Of a stretch of 64,000 bases of DNA, positions 1 through 9,507 are shown piece after piece. The translations under genes were made by a program, and so were the position numbers. Within the stretch, counting starts at the first letter, position 1, and every line of letters begins with the position of its first letter. The stretch is from assembly GCF_000192475.1 (NCBI RefSeq), contig NZ_AEYW01000006.1, positions 824,835 to 888,834 of the forward strand, in the 5' to 3' direction. The notes beneath the pieces were generated by a model. That model saw only the letters and a program-made list of their open reading frames with translations, did no database searches and was not told the DNA's origin. The DNA is from Ruegeria conchae (GTDB lineage Bacteria; Pseudomonadota; Alphaproteobacteria; Rhodobacterales; Rhodobacteraceae).

Positions 1-869
1 CGGCGATTGACACGTTCAACATCAGAAATGACAGCAGTTATCCGAACAATGTGACGCGCTCGACGCCGCGCGCGGCCTTTACTTTGCGCTACCCAATGTT
101 GCGACGCGAGCAATCTGGCGCGACGCAAATCCTAGAACCTATTGCACAAATCGGCTGGACACATGTTTCAGATAACGATGTGCCCAACGACGAAAGCACA
201 TTTCAAGAGCTCGATCAGGGCAATCTGCTGGCACTTTCGCGATTTCCTGCGCCTGACCGGCGTGAAGATGGCACAACCGCCGTGGTTGGCTTGAATTGGT
301 CCCGCTACAACGCTGATGGTTGGCGTGCGCTCGCAACAATTGGGCAAGTTTTTCGGTCTGACGCCGATCCGGATTTCACGCTGACATCAGGATTGCAGGG
401 GACCAAATCGGACATTCTTTTGGCCGGTCAACTTAACAATGGCAAAGGTTTGACACTGGCGGCACGTGGACTGCTGAATAATGACTTCAGTTTTACGAAA
501 GCTGAGTTGCGCGCAGCGTGGGTCAAAGGAGATACGGCACTATCTGGCGGCTATATCTGGCTGGAACCGGACCCGGCTGAAGCTAATAATGACGAAATAT
601 CAGAGCTGCGCGTATCGGGTCGCTATCGCGTGGATCAGAACTGGCTGACCCGCGCCAGCGCGCGCTATGATTTCAGCGAATCTGAGCCACTCCGCCTGGG
701 GTTTGGTTTGACCTACGAGAATGAGTGCGTGCAGGTGAATGTGAACGTCAACAGACGCTTTACCTCCACATCAAGTATTGAGCCTTCGACGGAATTCGGC
801 TTTACCGTAGCCCTGACAGGGTACTCCGTCGAAGGCAATGGACAAAAGTTTAAGAGAAGATGCAGTTGA
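1..869 (+). CDS. lptD: LPS-assembly protein LptD, C-terminal part (5' end outside window)
   Basis: The reading frame is open from base 3, so the gene enters from the left edge; 288 residues are visible. LptD is the outer-membrane beta-barrel that inserts lipopolysaccharide into the outer leaflet with LptE. The visible part looks like alternating barrel strands with aromatic/hydrophobic repeats (an LRYPM motif, then GLTYEN and VNVNVNRRF near the end), and the protein ends in the LptD-like tail containing FGFTVALTGY and a terminal cysteine. An ATG at the head of surA lies inside its last codons (10-base overlap), as expected for the conserved lptD-surA-pdxA-rsmA operon. The call rests on these strand patterns plus operon context. 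The N-terminal jellyroll domain cannot be checked here. Confidence 0.85.
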   Translation, partial: AIDTFNIRNDSSYPNNVTRSTPRAAFTLRYPMLRREQSGATQILEPIAQIGWTHVSDNDVPNDESTFQELDQGNLLALSRFPAPDRREDGTTAVVGLNWSRYNADGWRALATIGQVFRSDADPDFTLTSGLQGTKSDILLAGQLNNGKGLTLAARGLLNNDFSFTKAELRAAWVKGDTALSGGYIWLEPDPAEANNDEISELRVSGRYRVDQNWLTRASARYDFSESEPLRLGFGLTYENECVQVNVNVNRRFTSTSSIEPSTEFGFTVALTGYSVEGNGQKFKRRCS

Positions 870-2113
870 TCTCAGGTTTCACAAAATCTCTTCGCTCAGG
901 CTATCGTAATTCGGTCCTGCTGGTGTTGGCCGCCGCGTTTGTTGCCCTGGCGACACCCCCGGCCCAGAGTCAAAGCCTTTTCTCTCCTGCAATCCGGGTC
1001 AATCAAGACATTGTCACTTGGTATGAACTGCAACAGCGCCAACAGTTTCTGGATCTTCTGGGTATCCCCGGCAGTTCCGAAACAGAAGTCCGCAATGCAC
1101 TTATCGATGACAGGCTGCGTAAACAGGCCATGCGTGATGCCGGGATACAGGCGACGCCAGAAGATGTTCAATCTGGAATTGATGAATTCGCCTCACGCGG
1201 CAACCTGAGCACGGACGAGTTTCTAAGACTACTGAACGAAGAGGGAGTTTCCACGGAAACCGTACGGGATTTCGTGGCCGACCAATTATCCTGGCGGGAT
1301 TATGTCGCCACTCGCTTTTTGTCGCAGGCCCGGCCAAGCGAGGATGAAATCAATCGCGCACTGGGACAGGGCGGCGGCGGCGGCTTGCAGGTTTTATTGT
1401 CAGAAATCATCATTCCAGTAACCCCGCAAACACTGGCTCAAGCTGAGGCTCTGGCCGACGAAATTGCATTGCTCCCTGATCAGGAGAGCTTTTCGGCCGC
1501 CGCAACACAGTACTCAGCAGCGGCTACACGTGAAAATGGCGGGCGGCTCGAATGGCTTTCGATCACAAATCTGCCACCCGCTCTGCAGCCGGTCATCCTG
1601 GGCCTGAAAAACGGCGAGATTACCGATCCGCTTGCTCTGCCAAACGCTGTGGCGCTATTCCAGATGAGGGGTATCCGTGAAACAGCGGGCAGCGCGCCGC
1701 GATATTCCGAAATCGACTACGCCATCTATTCCCTCCCAGGTGGCCGCAATACAGATACGCTCGCAAAAGCCACCAAACTCAAGGAAGAGGTCGACACCTG
1801 CGATGATCTCTATGGATTGGCCAAGGGTCAGTCGCCGGATATTCTTGATCGTATCACCGCTAAACCGTCCGAGATACCACGCGATGTCGCATTGGAACTG
1901 GCCAAACTTGATCCAAATGAGGTTTCAACTGCACTGACACGAAACAACGGTCAGACGCTGATGTTCCTGATGCTGTGCAACAGAACCCGCGATCTGGGTG
2001 AAGAAACGACCCGAGTGGACGTAGCCAACGCGCTGACACAACAACGCTTGCAGGCTCTTGCTGACAGCCTGCTGGAACAGCTCCGAGCCGAAGCCGTCAT
2101 CATCGAGCAATGA
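860..2113 (+). CDS. surA: SurA-like periplasmic peptidyl-prolyl isomerase/chaperone
   Basis: 417 residues. The N terminus has basic residues and a hydrophobic stretch (LLVLAAAFVALA, about 20-32) ending near AQSQS, a cleavable signal peptide. Next comes a SurA N-terminal chaperone region (VNQDIVTWYEL and NALIDDRLRKQAM are typical). One parvulin-type domain lies around 175-270, with the segment NGGRLEWLSITNLPPAL matching the family core. The C-terminal region around 340-365 resembles a second, degenerate parvulin repeat. SurA escorts outer-membrane beta-barrels such as LptD to the BAM complex, which fits its position right after lptD. It overlaps lptD by 10 bases and pdxA by an ATGA. It could be annotated simply as a SurA N-terminal/PPIC-domain protein. 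Confidence 0.88.
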   Translation: MQLISGFTKSLRSGYRNSVLLVLAAAFVALATPPAQSQSLFSPAIRVNQDIVTWYELQQRQQFLDLLGIPGSSETEVRNALIDDRLRKQAMRDAGIQATPEDVQSGIDEFASRGNLSTDEFLRLLNEEGVSTETVRDFVADQLSWRDYVATRFLSQARPSEDEINRALGQGGGGGLQVLLSEIIIPVTPQTLAQAEALADEIALLPDQESFSAAATQYSAAATRENGGRLEWLSITNLPPALQPVILGLKNGEITDPLALPNAVALFQMRGIRETAGSAPRYSEIDYAIYSLPGGRNTDTLAKATKLKEEVDTCDDLYGLAKGQSPDILDRITAKPSEIPRDVALELAKLDPNEVSTALTRNNGQTLMFLMLCNRTRDLGEETTRVDVANALTQQRLQALADSLLEQLRAEAVIIEQ

Positions 2114-3075
2114 CACTACCTATCGCACTCAGCTGCGGCGAACCTGCAGGAATAGGCCCCGAGATCGCGGCCAAAGCCTGGCAATCATTGCGCGATGAAT
2201 GCCCGTTCTTCTATATCGGCGATGCCTCGCACCTCCCGGCAGGCACTCCGATCACTCGGATATCCGACCCAGCAGAAGCCCTTGCAGCAAGCGCCACTGC
2301 CCTGCCCGTTCTGCATGTCGAGTTTTCGTCTATAAATACACCCGGACATCCCGAAGCCAAAAATGCGCCCGCTGTCGTTGATGCTATTGAACGGGGTGTC
2401 GAGTTGGTCCAATCCGGTGCAGCATCGGCGCTTTGTACAGCACCGATCCACAAGAAGGCACTGATCGATGGGGCTGGATTTGCATTTCCGGGACATACCG
2501 AATTCCTAGCCTCACTGGCGGGACAGTCGCGCGTCGTGATGATGCTCGCGAGCGATCAGTTGCGGGTGGTACCAGCCACCATCCATATTCCGCTATCGCA
2601 AGTCACAAGCGCGCTCACTCCAGAAGTTTTGCGTGAAACGATCGAGATCACCGCACGGGGTTTGCGCGACCAGTTTGGCATCCCCAATCCTAGAATCGCC
2701 GTGGCTGGATTGAATCCCCACGCGGGCGAAGAGGGAAAGATGGGGACTGAGGAGCTCGACTGGATCGCGCCGCTGATCACCGATTTCTCCTCCAGTGATT
2801 ATTCGGTGACCGGCCCGCACCCCGCCGATACCATGTTCCACGCCGCGGCACGTGCGCGCTACGATGCGGCGATAGCGATGTATCACGACCAGGCGCTGAT
2901 CCCGATCAAAACGCTGGATTTCGACCGAGGTGTAAACGTGACGCTGGGCCTGCCCTTTGTCAGGACCTCGCCGGATCACGGCACGGCCTTGGACATTGCA
3001 GGCCAAGGGATCGCAAACCCAACCAGCCTGATCGAAGCACTCAGACTGGCCCAGAAGATGGCGCAATCCCGCTAA
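2110..3075 (+). CDS. pdxA: 4-hydroxythreonine-4-phosphate dehydrogenase
   Basis: 321 residues, full length for PdxA. The enzyme oxidises 4-phosphohydroxy-L-threonine with NAD(P); the product, after decarboxylation, feeds PdxJ in DXP-dependent pyridoxal phosphate synthesis. Visible signatures are GEPAGIGPE at 10-18, TAPIHKKAL at 110-118, and metal-ligand histidines at about 159 (ATIHIPL), 204 (NPHAGE) and 259 (MYHDQALIPIK). RTSPDHGTALDIAG follows near 285-298. Start and upstream stop share ATGA, so translation is probably coupled to surA. Its place before rsmA is the classic arrangement. Confidence 0.96.
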   Translation: MTLPIALSCGEPAGIGPEIAAKAWQSLRDECPFFYIGDASHLPAGTPITRISDPAEALAASATALPVLHVEFSSINTPGHPEAKNAPAVVDAIERGVELVQSGAASALCTAPIHKKALIDGAGFAFPGHTEFLASLAGQSRVVMMLASDQLRVVPATIHIPLSQVTSALTPEVLRETIEITARGLRDQFGIPNPRIAVAGLNPHAGEEGKMGTEELDWIAPLITDFSSSDYSVTGPHPADTMFHAAARARYDAAIAMYHDQALIPIKTLDFDRGVNVTLGLPFVRTSPDHGTALDIAGQGIANPTSLIEALRLAQKMAQSR

Positions 3076-3076
3076 T

Positions 3077-3110
3077 GCTTCATCTGGCCAAAAATATCCC
3101 CGCCGGAGGC
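3077..3110 (+). repeat. dispersed repeat element, copy 1 (short form)
   Basis: Immediately after the pdxA stop, the motif CTTCATCTGGCCAAAAATA is followed by a C/G-rich run (CCCCGCCGGAGG). The same core (ATCTGGC-y-CAAAATA-y-C) recurs at 20455 and 55719, and inverted at 55564-55611. This copy lacks the trailing GGGGGCAGA-CCCCC hairpin seen in the longer copies. It is non-coding and sits between pdxA and rsmA; function unknown. Confidence 0.55.
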
Positions 3111-3156
3111 AAAAAATATCTGGCGCACCAAATCCAATCCGAACAACGATAAAGCC

Positions 3157-3999
3157 ATGAGCGCCATCGACTCCCTCCCCCCGCTGCGCGAGGTTATCGC
3201 CACCCATCAGCTCTCGGCCCGCAAATCGCTGGGTCAGAACTTCCTGCTCGACCTCAACCTGACCGCCAAGATCGCGCGGCAAGCCGGGGACCTGACTCAA
3301 TGCGATGTCCTTGAAATCGGCCCCGGCCCCGGTGGTCTGACCCGTGGGCTGCTGTCCGAGGGCGCGCGCAAGGTCGTGGCCGTTGAAAAAGACACCCGCT
3401 GCATCGCAGCCTTGAACGATATTGCCGCCGCTTATCCCGGCAGGCTCGAGGTCATCAACGGTGATGCGCTGGAAATCGATCCATTGGCCCATCTGACGCC
3501 TCCGATTCTCGTGGCCGCGAACCTACCTTATAATGTCGGGACCGAGCTTCTGGTCCGCTGGCTCACCCCGCCCGACTGGCCGCCTTTCTGGCAAAGCCTG
3601 ACCCTTATGTTCCAGCGCGAAGTGGCCGAGCGGATCGTGGCCCAACCCGGCAGCAAGGCCTATGGCCGCCTTGCCATCCTCGCCCAATGGCGGGCCGAAG
3701 CGCGCATCGCGATGTCCCTGCCGCCTGGAGCGTTCACACCTCCACCGAAGGTCTCCAGCGCGGTGGTTCACCTGACGGCGTTGCCCGAGCCCCGGTATCC
3801 AGCGGACGCCCGCACCCTGTCCCGTGTGGTCGCTGCGGCCTTTAATCAACGTCGCAAGATGCTGCGTGCCTCGCTCAAAGGTACGGCCCCGGATATCGAA
3901 GACCGCCTGCTTGCCGCTGGTATCAAACCCACTGAGCGCGCCGAGCAGATTCCACTGGAAGCTTTCTGTGCCTTGGCTCGCGAAATTCAGAAACCCTGA
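3157..3999 (+). CDS. rsmA: 16S rRNA (adenine1518-N6/adenine1519-N6)-dimethyltransferase RsmA (KsgA)
   Basis: 280 residues. RsmA dimethylates two adjacent adenines in the loop of helix 45 of 16S rRNA late in small-subunit assembly, using SAM. Visible motifs: GQNFL at 26-30, the SAM-binding EIGPGPGG at 53-60, the acidic VEKD around 76-79, and the catalytic NLPYNV at 122-127. [11 protein letters not shown] stretch typical of the family lies in the C-terminal half. It follows pdxA after an 81-base gap holding a dispersed repeat, and a bidirectional terminator follows its stop. Last gene of the lptD operon. Confidence 0.96.
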   Translation: MSAIDSLPPLREVIATHQLSARKSLGQNFLLDLNLTAKIARQAGDLTQCDVLEIGPGPGGLTRGLLSEGARKVVAVEKDTRCIAALNDIAAAYPGRLEVINGDALEIDPLAHLTPPILVAANLPYNVGTELLVRWLTPPDWPPFWQSLTLMFQREVAERIVAQPGSKAYGRLAILAQWRAEARIAMSLPPGAFTPPPKVSSAVVHLTALPEPRYPADARTLSRVVAAAFNQRRKMLRASLKGTAPDIEDRLLAAGIKPTERAEQIPLEAFCALAREIQKP

Positions 4000-4007
4000 T
4001 CGCAATA

Positions 4008-4037
4008 AAAAGCCCCGGGTCAAAACCTCGGGGCTTT
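4008..4037. terminator. bidirectional intrinsic terminator between rsmA and the DUF4167 gene
   Basis: AAAAGCCCCG and CGGGGCTTTT form a perfect 10-bp stem around a GGTCAAAACCT loop, with A and T runs on the two sides. It lies between convergent genes (rsmA ending at 3999, DUF4167 ending at 4056), so it can stop transcription from both. Confidence 0.85.
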
Positions 4038-4055
4038 TGTCGGCGTGAGCCGATC

Positions 4056-4634
4056 TTATTCGGCCGCTTCTGGTGCGTCGCCTGTATCGGCGGGCGTATC
4101 CTCAGCTGCAGGCGGTGCTTTGGGCTTGCGCGCCCGCGGTTTACGCGCCGGCTTTTCCTTCTTCTCCTGAGCCGGAGCTTCGGCACCTTTGCTTTCGGGT
4201 GTCTCGACCAACCCGCTTTCAGGTGTCGGTTCGGCCGAGGCGAAATCCATCACATCAGGTTGCGGAGCTTCGGCGGGGTCCGCCTGACGAGCCGCTTCGC
4301 GCTCCTGACGTTCGGCACGCTCACGGTCACGTTCAGCTTGCCGTTCGCGGTTCTGGCGCTCTTGCTCTTCGCGGCGCGCTTCGATCTCGCGCTGCGCCTC
4401 GCTCAGCATGCGCAGGTAATGCTCGGCGTGTTGCTGAAAGTTCTCAGCCGCCACACGGTCATTCGACAGCTGTGCGTCGCGCGCCAGTTGGTTGTATTTG
4501 TCAATGATCTGCTGCGGTGTGCCACGCACTTTGCCCTCAGGACCCGAGCTGTCGAAAACTCGGTTTACGACGTTGCCGCCAGAAGGACGATTGCGGTTGT
4601 TCTTGGCCCGCGAGCGGGATTTGGAAGATCTCAT
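4056..4634 (-). CDS. DUF4167 domain protein, RNA-binding-like and highly charged
   Basis: 192 residues. The N terminus (RSSKSRSRAKNNRNRPSGG) and the segment GPEGKVRGTPQQIIDKYNQL at about 31-50, followed by ARDAQLSNDRVAAENF and QHAEHYLR, are the alphaproteobacterial DUF4167 signature. After this domain comes a long charged helix rich in E and R (about 80-120, probably coiled coil), then a disordered Ala/Pro/Lys tail. The family has been associated with RNA binding or translation, but no role is shown here. It is transcribed alone or with prmC-prfA, 228 bases downstream of prmC. No convincing Shine-Dalgarno is visible before the ATG. Confidence 0.85.
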   Translation of the reverse strand: MRSSKSRSRAKNNRNRPSGGNVVNRVFDSSGPEGKVRGTPQQIIDKYNQLARDAQLSNDRVAAENFQQHAEHYLRMLSEAQREIEARREEQERQNRERQAERDRERAERQEREAARQADPAEAPQPDVMDFASAEPTPESGLVETPESKGAEAPAQEKKEKPARKPRARKPKAPPAAEDTPADTGDAPEAAE

Positions 4635-4862
4635 CTTACTTTACGTCAGCCTTATCAATTCACTGTCGATCAACCCGTATCTAACGCTGCTCAGTGGCTT
4701 TGTGCCGTTACGCGCTATCGACTTTTTGGGCTTGGCGTCAGGGGTGCGCTGAAACAGCGTCAACCTCGCCGACTAATCCTGAGTAAACATGTCCTGAGCG
4801 CTCAGACAAGAGGATTCTCGCAATTGTCGCAGCTTTTTTACATCAATCGGCATTTTTCAGCT

Positions 4863-5720
4863 TCAGATTCCCCTGGATGGTGGCATTCTTGCCCCTACAA
4901 CCCGGTCACGCCCGTCCAGGTCAGGGATCACCTGCGTGCGCGTCAGTCCGGCGGCATCAAATAACGCTGAGACATAAGTGCCTTGTGTTGGACCGATTTC
5001 TACCAAAATACGCCCGCCAGGCATCAGATAATCTGGGGCCGAGGCCGCTATACGACGGTACGCGTCCAATCCGTCGCCCTCATCCGTCAAAGCCATGCGC
5101 GGCTCATGCTCACGTACTTCCGGCGAAAGTTCATTCATTTCTTCCGCCGAAATATAGGGCGGATTCGAAACAATCAGGTCAAATTGCCCCTGAATGTTTT
5201 CAAACCAATCCGACCGCCGAATCTCCAAACGCGCCTGAACTTGATGCTGAACAGCATTGGCGCTGGCCTGCAGGCATGCCGCTTCGCTCAAATCCACCCC
5301 GACGCCCGAGGCGCTCGCCCGTTCAGCTAGCAAGGTAATCAAGATACAGCCCGTGCCCAAGCCCAGGTCCAGAACATGATCGAACGGTTCACTTAGAGCT
5401 GCTTCGATCAAAGCTTCGGTTTCTGGACGAGGGTCAAGTACATCACGGCTGACCCGGAACCGACGACCATAGAATTCGCGCTCGCCCAGAAGGTGCGACA
5501 CCGGCACCCGGATGGCACGAAGAGAAATCAACTGGTCATAGCGCTCTGCGATATCAACGGGCAGTTCCTCGGGTGCGATCAGCGTCACACGGCTGGCCTC
5601 GATCCGTGCCGCATGGGCCAGCAGCACCCGCGCATCCCGTGCCGGATCGGGCACCCCTGCCGCGCGCAAACGCGCGGTGGCCGCTACCATGGCCTGCGCA
5701 GCTGTCAGTGCCGCAATCAT
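4863..5720 (-). CDS. prmC: peptide chain release factor N5-glutamine methyltransferase
   Basis: 285 residues. PrmC methylates the GGQ glutamine of release factors 1 and 2. Visible motifs: PRPETE at 98-103, the SAM loop DLGLGTGCI at 118-126, and the NPPY active-site motif at 186-189 that holds the substrate glutamine. Its start codon overlaps the stop of prfA (ATGA), so substrate and modifying enzyme are translationally coupled, as is common. Confidence 0.96.
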   Translation of the reverse strand: MIAALTAAQAMVAATARLRAAGVPDPARDARVLLAHAARIEASRVTLIAPEELPVDIAERYDQLISLRAIRVPVSHLLGEREFYGRRFRVSRDVLDPRPETEALIEAALSEPFDHVLDLGLGTGCILITLLAERASASGVGVDLSEAACLQASANAVQHQVQARLEIRRSDWFENIQGQFDLIVSNPPYISAEEMNELSPEVREHEPRMALTDEGDGLDAYRRIAASAPDYLMPGGRILVEIGPTQGTYVSALFDAAGLTRTQVIPDLDGRDRVVGARMPPSRGI

Positions 5721-6772
5721 TGCGCCATCTCGGCCAGCAGCCGGGCCTGATCATCTGCGGTGAGCGCATCAATCACCTCATCCAGATCGCCCTGCATCAC
5801 CTGATCCAGCTTATAGAGCGTCAGGTTGATGCGGTGATCCGTCATACGACCCTGTGGGAAATTATAAGTCCTGATCCGTTCCGACCGGTCACCCGAGCCC
5901 ACTTGGCTGGCGCGATCCGCTGACCGCTCACTGTCGATCCGCTGCCGCTCCAGATCGTAAAGGCGCGTTTTCAGCACCTGCATCGCAATCTCACGGTTGC
6001 GATGTTGCGATTTCTCAGAGCTGGTCACCACGATACCGCTGGGCAGGTGCGTGATCCGCACCGCCGAATCCGTCGTATTAACGTGCTGCCCACCCGCGCC
6101 GGAACTGCGCATCGTGTCGATGCGGATGTCATTCGCGTCGATCTGGATGTCTACATCCTCAGCCTCGGGCAAAACCGCGACGGTCGCTGCCGAAGTGTGA
6201 ATACGCCCGCCGCTTTCGGTTTCGGGCACACGCTGTACCCGATGCACGCCAGATTCATATTTCATCCGCGCAAAGACGTTGTCGCCCTTGATATGAGCCA
6301 CTACTTCTTTGATCCCGCCGAGATCCGAGGCCTGTTCCTCGATGATTTCAAACTGCCAGCCACGCGCCTCGGAGTATCGCTGGTACATCCGCAGCAGGTC
6401 TCCGGCGAACAGAGCCGCCTCATCGCCACCTGTACCGGGCCGTATCTCCAGCATCGCCGGGCGCGCATCCGCCGCGTCTTTGGGCAATAATGCCAGCTGC
6501 AAGGCATGTTCGGCCTCGGGGATTCGCGCCTGCAGTTCGGGAATTTCCTCCTCGGCCAGCTCTTTCATGTCTGGGTCGGCCAGCATCGCTTCGGCCTCGG
6601 CCAAATCGGAGACCAACAAACGCCATGACATGATCTGATCAACCACCGGCTTGAGGTCCGAGTATTCTTTAGCCAAGGCCGCAATATCTCCGCCCGATGC
6701 GCCATCAGCCATGGCCGCTTCGAGATATTGGAATCGCTGGGTGATCTGTTCTAGGCGTTCTTCGGGGATCAT
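5717..6772 (-). CDS. prfA: peptide chain release factor 1
   Basis: RF1 recognises UAA and UAG and triggers peptide release. From the chosen ATG ([10 protein letters not shown]) the protein is 351 residues, the usual length. Its codon-recognition tripeptide is PET near 183-185 (RF1 class P-x-T), and the catalytic GGQ is at 227-229 within [16 protein letters not shown]. The frame extends upstream to 6871; a second ATG (MIDTAR) at 6790 is possible. A longer form would run into the promoter of the divergent gene at 6835. Neither ATG has a strong Shine-Dalgarno, so the start is uncertain by six codons. Confidence 0.94.
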   Translation of the reverse strand: MIPEERLEQITQRFQYLEAAMADGASGGDIAALAKEYSDLKPVVDQIMSWRLLVSDLAEAEAMLADPDMKELAEEEIPELQARIPEAEHALQLALLPKDAADARPAMLEIRPGTGGDEAALFAGDLLRMYQRYSEARGWQFEIIEEQASDLGGIKEVVAHIKGDNVFARMKYESGVHRVQRVPETESGGRIHTSAATVAVLPEAEDVDIQIDANDIRIDTMRSSGAGGQHVNTTDSAVRITHLPSGIVVTSSEKSQHRNREIAMQVLKTRLYDLERQRIDSERSADRASQVGSGDRSERIRTYNFPQGRMTDHRINLTLYKLDQVMQGDLDEVIDALTADDQARLLAEMAQ

Positions 6773-6834
6773 CCGCGCGGTGTCTATCATCCGGGGGCTT
6801 TGGTCAAGGCCTTGCCTTGTGCTAGGCTTAGCGC

Positions 6835-7137
6835 ATGAAACAACTGATCCTGGCCCTGACACTTGTTGCAACTCCTGGTATGGCCGACGTTATTGGCCCC
6901 GGGGGCAAGGTGCAGGACTGCTATTGCACCGACAAATCAGGCACCCGCGTCGAATTGGGAGAGATGATCTGCCTGCAGGTCGACGGCCGCATGTTCATGG
7001 CCCAATGCCAGATGTCGTTGAACGTGCCCATGTGGCGTGAGGTGCAGGAGGGGTGTTTGTCGTCAGGGTTGCAGCAAAGCAAGCCAGTGGGTGACCCGCT
7101 GTCGATTGACGCCGAAATCTTTCCGACCAAATCTTGA
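6835..7137 (+). CDS. small secreted cysteine-containing protein, function unknown
   Basis: 100 residues. The N terminus [17 protein letters not shown] is a clear signal peptide with cleavage after GMA. The mature part has five cysteines (CYC, then IC, QC and GC), suggesting disulphide bonds in the periplasm. I do not recognise the family. It starts 62 bases from the chosen prfA start in divergent orientation. Its last 75 bases overlap the end of the gene on the opposite strand. No good Shine-Dalgarno precedes the ATG. Confidence 0.65.
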   Translation: MKQLILALTLVATPGMADVIGPGGKVQDCYCTDKSGTRVELGEMICLQVDGRMFMAQCQMSLNVPMWREVQEGCLSSGLQQSKPVGDPLSIDAEIFPTKS

Positions 7138-7464
7138 GCGCGCATAGATGCGCAGCTTATCCCCGTCATGCTGAACGGTGGTGTAGTCGGGAAACCCGAA
7201 TACCATGGAACGGATGACATAAGTTATCATTCCCTCTTCGATCGAACCTGCCAGCACGGTCGTGCACGGCGTCGAGCGGGCGATATGATCGAGTTGCTCC
7301 ATCGCTTCCGGGGCTGCCTCAACGACCCGCACTACGCCGTTCCTAAAATCTCGATCCAATCCTTCGGGGGCAACATGCCAGCGCGTTGGGTCAGACGGCG
7401 CAAGGCGAACATATGCACCCATCGCAATGCCCACCGAAATCAACAGCCAAAGCACCATTTTCAT
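7063..7464 (-). CDS. DUF1499 family membrane-anchored protein
   Basis: 133 residues from the ATG at 7464, chosen because GAAGGG lies just upstream; a TTG eight codons earlier also fits the frame. A single N-terminal hydrophobic segment (MVLWLLISVGIAMGAYV) anchors or exports it. The soluble part contains ITYVIRSMVFGFPDYTTV, then [21 protein letters not shown], the pattern of DUF1499 proteins (environment-facing, function unknown). It is convergent with the secreted protein at 6835 and shares 75 coding bases with it. Confidence 0.75.
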   Translation of the reverse strand: MKMVLWLLISVGIAMGAYVRLAPSDPTRWHVAPEGLDRDFRNGVVRVVEAAPEAMEQLDHIARSTPCTTVLAGSIEEGMITYVIRSMVFGFPDYTTVQHDGDKLRIYARSRFGRKDFGVNRQRVTHWLALLQP

Positions 7465-7519
7465 CTGCCCTTCGATCCCTTTGCGCAAAGCCTACCCGGT
7501 CCGAGGGCGACCAACACCC

Positions 7520-8467
7520 CTATCGTGGCGTCACGCCCGGCAGAATGCACAGCATCTCGAACAGCAGATTTGCTGCCGTCAGCGCCGTATTGCCCGACGG
7601 ATCATAGGGCGGAGAGACCTCGACCAGATCGCAGCCAACCACGTTCATGCCCGCCAGCGCATGGATCAGTTGCAGCGCCTGTGGCGTCGTCAGACCCGCG
7701 ATCTCGGGCGTGCCGGTGCCGGGCGCATAAGCCGGGTCGAGGCTGTCGATATCGTAGGTGATATAAACCGGATGATCCTCGACCGTCTTGCGGATAAGTG
7801 AGCCGATTTCGGTCAGGTTCTGTTGCCACAGCTCCCACGCCGGGTACTGGCGAAAGCCCCAGCCCTGCGCCTCGGTAAAGTCGCTGGCGGCATAGCCCGA
7901 GCCGCGAATGCCGATCTGGAAGGTCTTGTCGGGCACGATCAACCCTTCCTCGTAGGCTCGTCGAAAGACGGTGCCATGGGTCTCTTTCTCGCCAAACATC
8001 TCGTCATTGACATCAGCATGGGCATCCACATGGACCAGAGCCACTGGACCATGCTTGGCCGCCATCGCCCGCAGGATCGGCAAAGTGATCGAATGATCAC
8101 CTCCCATTGCCACCGGGATGACGCCTTGCGCCAGAATGCCGTCATAGCTGCCCTTGATGATCTTAAGACTATCAGCCAGCGAGAAGGTGTTGATCGCCAA
8201 ATCTCCAATATCCGCGATCTGCAGATGTTCGAACGGTGCCGCGCCATTGGCCATGTTATAGGGCCGTATCATCGCACTTTCGCTGCGGATCTGCTTGGGT
8301 CCGAACCGAGTGCCCGACCGCCAAGAAGTGCCGATATCCATCGGAACCCCGAGGATCGCCACGTCCAGCCCTTCAAGCGACGACGCCTGCGGCAGGCGCA
8401 TGAATGTATTCGGCCCCGAAAACCGCGCCAGATCATTGCCTCCAATGGGTTGGTTATATTCGGTCAT
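7520..8467 (-). CDS. speB: ureohydrolase of the agmatinase family (copy 1)
   Basis: 315 residues. The two-manganese site of arginase-fold ureohydrolases is visible: GGDHS, then HVDAHADV, then DIDSLDPAYAPGTGTPE. The family hydrolyses guanidino compounds to urea plus an amine. The likely substrate is agmatine, but guanidinobutyrate or guanidinopropionate hydrolases have the same signature and cannot be excluded from sequence alone. A related gene follows upstream on the same strand (8527-9495) and an M20 amidohydrolase beyond it, suggesting one transcript for nitrogen scavenging. Confidence 0.85.
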   Translation of the reverse strand: MTEYNQPIGGNDLARFSGPNTFMRLPQASSLEGLDVAILGVPMDIGTSWRSGTRFGPKQIRSESAMIRPYNMANGAAPFEHLQIADIGDLAINTFSLADSLKIIKGSYDGILAQGVIPVAMGGDHSITLPILRAMAAKHGPVALVHVDAHADVNDEMFGEKETHGTVFRRAYEEGLIVPDKTFQIGIRGSGYAASDFTEAQGWGFRQYPAWELWQQNLTEIGSLIRKTVEDHPVYITYDIDSLDPAYAPGTGTPEIAGLTTPQALQLIHALAGMNVVGCDLVEVSPPYDPSGNTALTAANLLFEMLCILPGVTPR

Positions 8468-8526
8468 GTACTGTCTCCGATCCGGTGCCTTACCAAGCAG
8501 ATACCGGGATTATGCCTAACCAAAGG

Positions 8527-9495
8527 TTAAGGCTTCACCAGCTTGTTCCACCCCAACAGGCAAATGATCTGCGTCGCCACATGGGCCCCCGCAATCGCCG
8601 TTGCACCGGAGGTATCGTATGGCGGAGAGACCTCGACCACATCGCCACCTTTGATGTTGATCCCGGCAATGTCCCGCAGGATGATTTGCGCCTGAATGGA
8701 GCTCAGCCCACCCCAGACCGGTGTCCCGGTGCCCGGGGCAAAAGCCGGGTCCAGACCGTCTATGTCAAAGCTCAGATAAACGGGTCTGTCGCCCAATATC
8801 CCTTTGATCTTCTGCGCCACAGCGGCGGGTCCGGATTCGTAAACCTCGCGCGCATCGATGATGTTGACGCCTAGCGTGTCCTCATTTGTGGTGCGTATCC
8901 CCACCTGAACCGAATGTTTCGGGTCCACGATCCCCGATTTCACGGCCTTGTAGAACATCGTCCCGTGATCCACGCGGGACATATCATCATCGGCCCAGGT
9001 GTCCGTATGCGCATCGAATTGCAGCAGCGACATCGGCCCATATTTCTCGGCATAAGCTTTGAGGATCGGGAAGCTGACATAATGATCCCCGCCCAGCGTG
9101 ACCGAAGCGACATCGGCCTTCAGAATGGTACGGATGTGGTCGGTCAGCGTGTCAGGAAAAGCCGGGATATTGGCATAGTCATAGGCCATGTCGCCATAAT
9201 CCACGATGGCCAGCTCACTCAGAGCATCAAAAGGCCAGCCATAAGGCGCATCAGGCGATTGCAACGCACTGGCCTCGCGGATCGCACGAGGGCCGAGCCG
9301 GGTTCCCGGGCGGTTGGTGACGGCCTGATCGAAAGGCACGCCTGTTACAGCGATATCTGCCCCGGTCAGGTCTTTGGTATAAAGCCGCCGCAGGAATGAG
9401 GTCGCGCCGCCAAAGGTGTTCTCATAGGACAGCCCCTTGAGATCGGGGTTGGTGAACGCCTCATCCACCTGGTTCTTTGCATCTTCCAGTGCCAT
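8527..9495 (-). CDS. speB: ureohydrolase of the agmatinase family (copy 2)
   Basis: 322 residues. Metal-binding motifs are GGDHY, QFDAHTDTW and SFDIDGLDPAFAPGTGTP. The sequence is clearly diverged from the neighbouring copy (for example GGDHY instead of GGDHS and DAHTD instead of DAHAD), so the two are probably not recent duplicates and may use different guanidino substrates. It lies 12 bases after the amidohydrolase stop and 59 bases before copy 1, so the three probably share a transcript. Confidence 0.87.
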   Translation of the reverse strand: MALEDAKNQVDEAFTNPDLKGLSYENTFGGATSFLRRLYTKDLTGADIAVTGVPFDQAVTNRPGTRLGPRAIREASALQSPDAPYGWPFDALSELAIVDYGDMAYDYANIPAFPDTLTDHIRTILKADVASVTLGGDHYVSFPILKAYAEKYGPMSLLQFDAHTDTWADDDMSRVDHGTMFYKAVKSGIVDPKHSVQVGIRTTNEDTLGVNIIDAREVYESGPAAVAQKIKGILGDRPVYLSFDIDGLDPAFAPGTGTPVWGGLSSIQAQIILRDIAGINIKGGDVVEVSPPYDTSGATAIAGAHVATQIICLLGWNKLVKP

Positions 9496-9507
9496 GTCTT
9501 TTCCCTG

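Noticed and set aside
2593..3492. A 299-codon open frame on the minus strand across pdxA and rsmA
   Set aside because: It lies opposite two clear genes in GC-rich DNA, has no domain or start signal, and is typical of codon-position shadowing.
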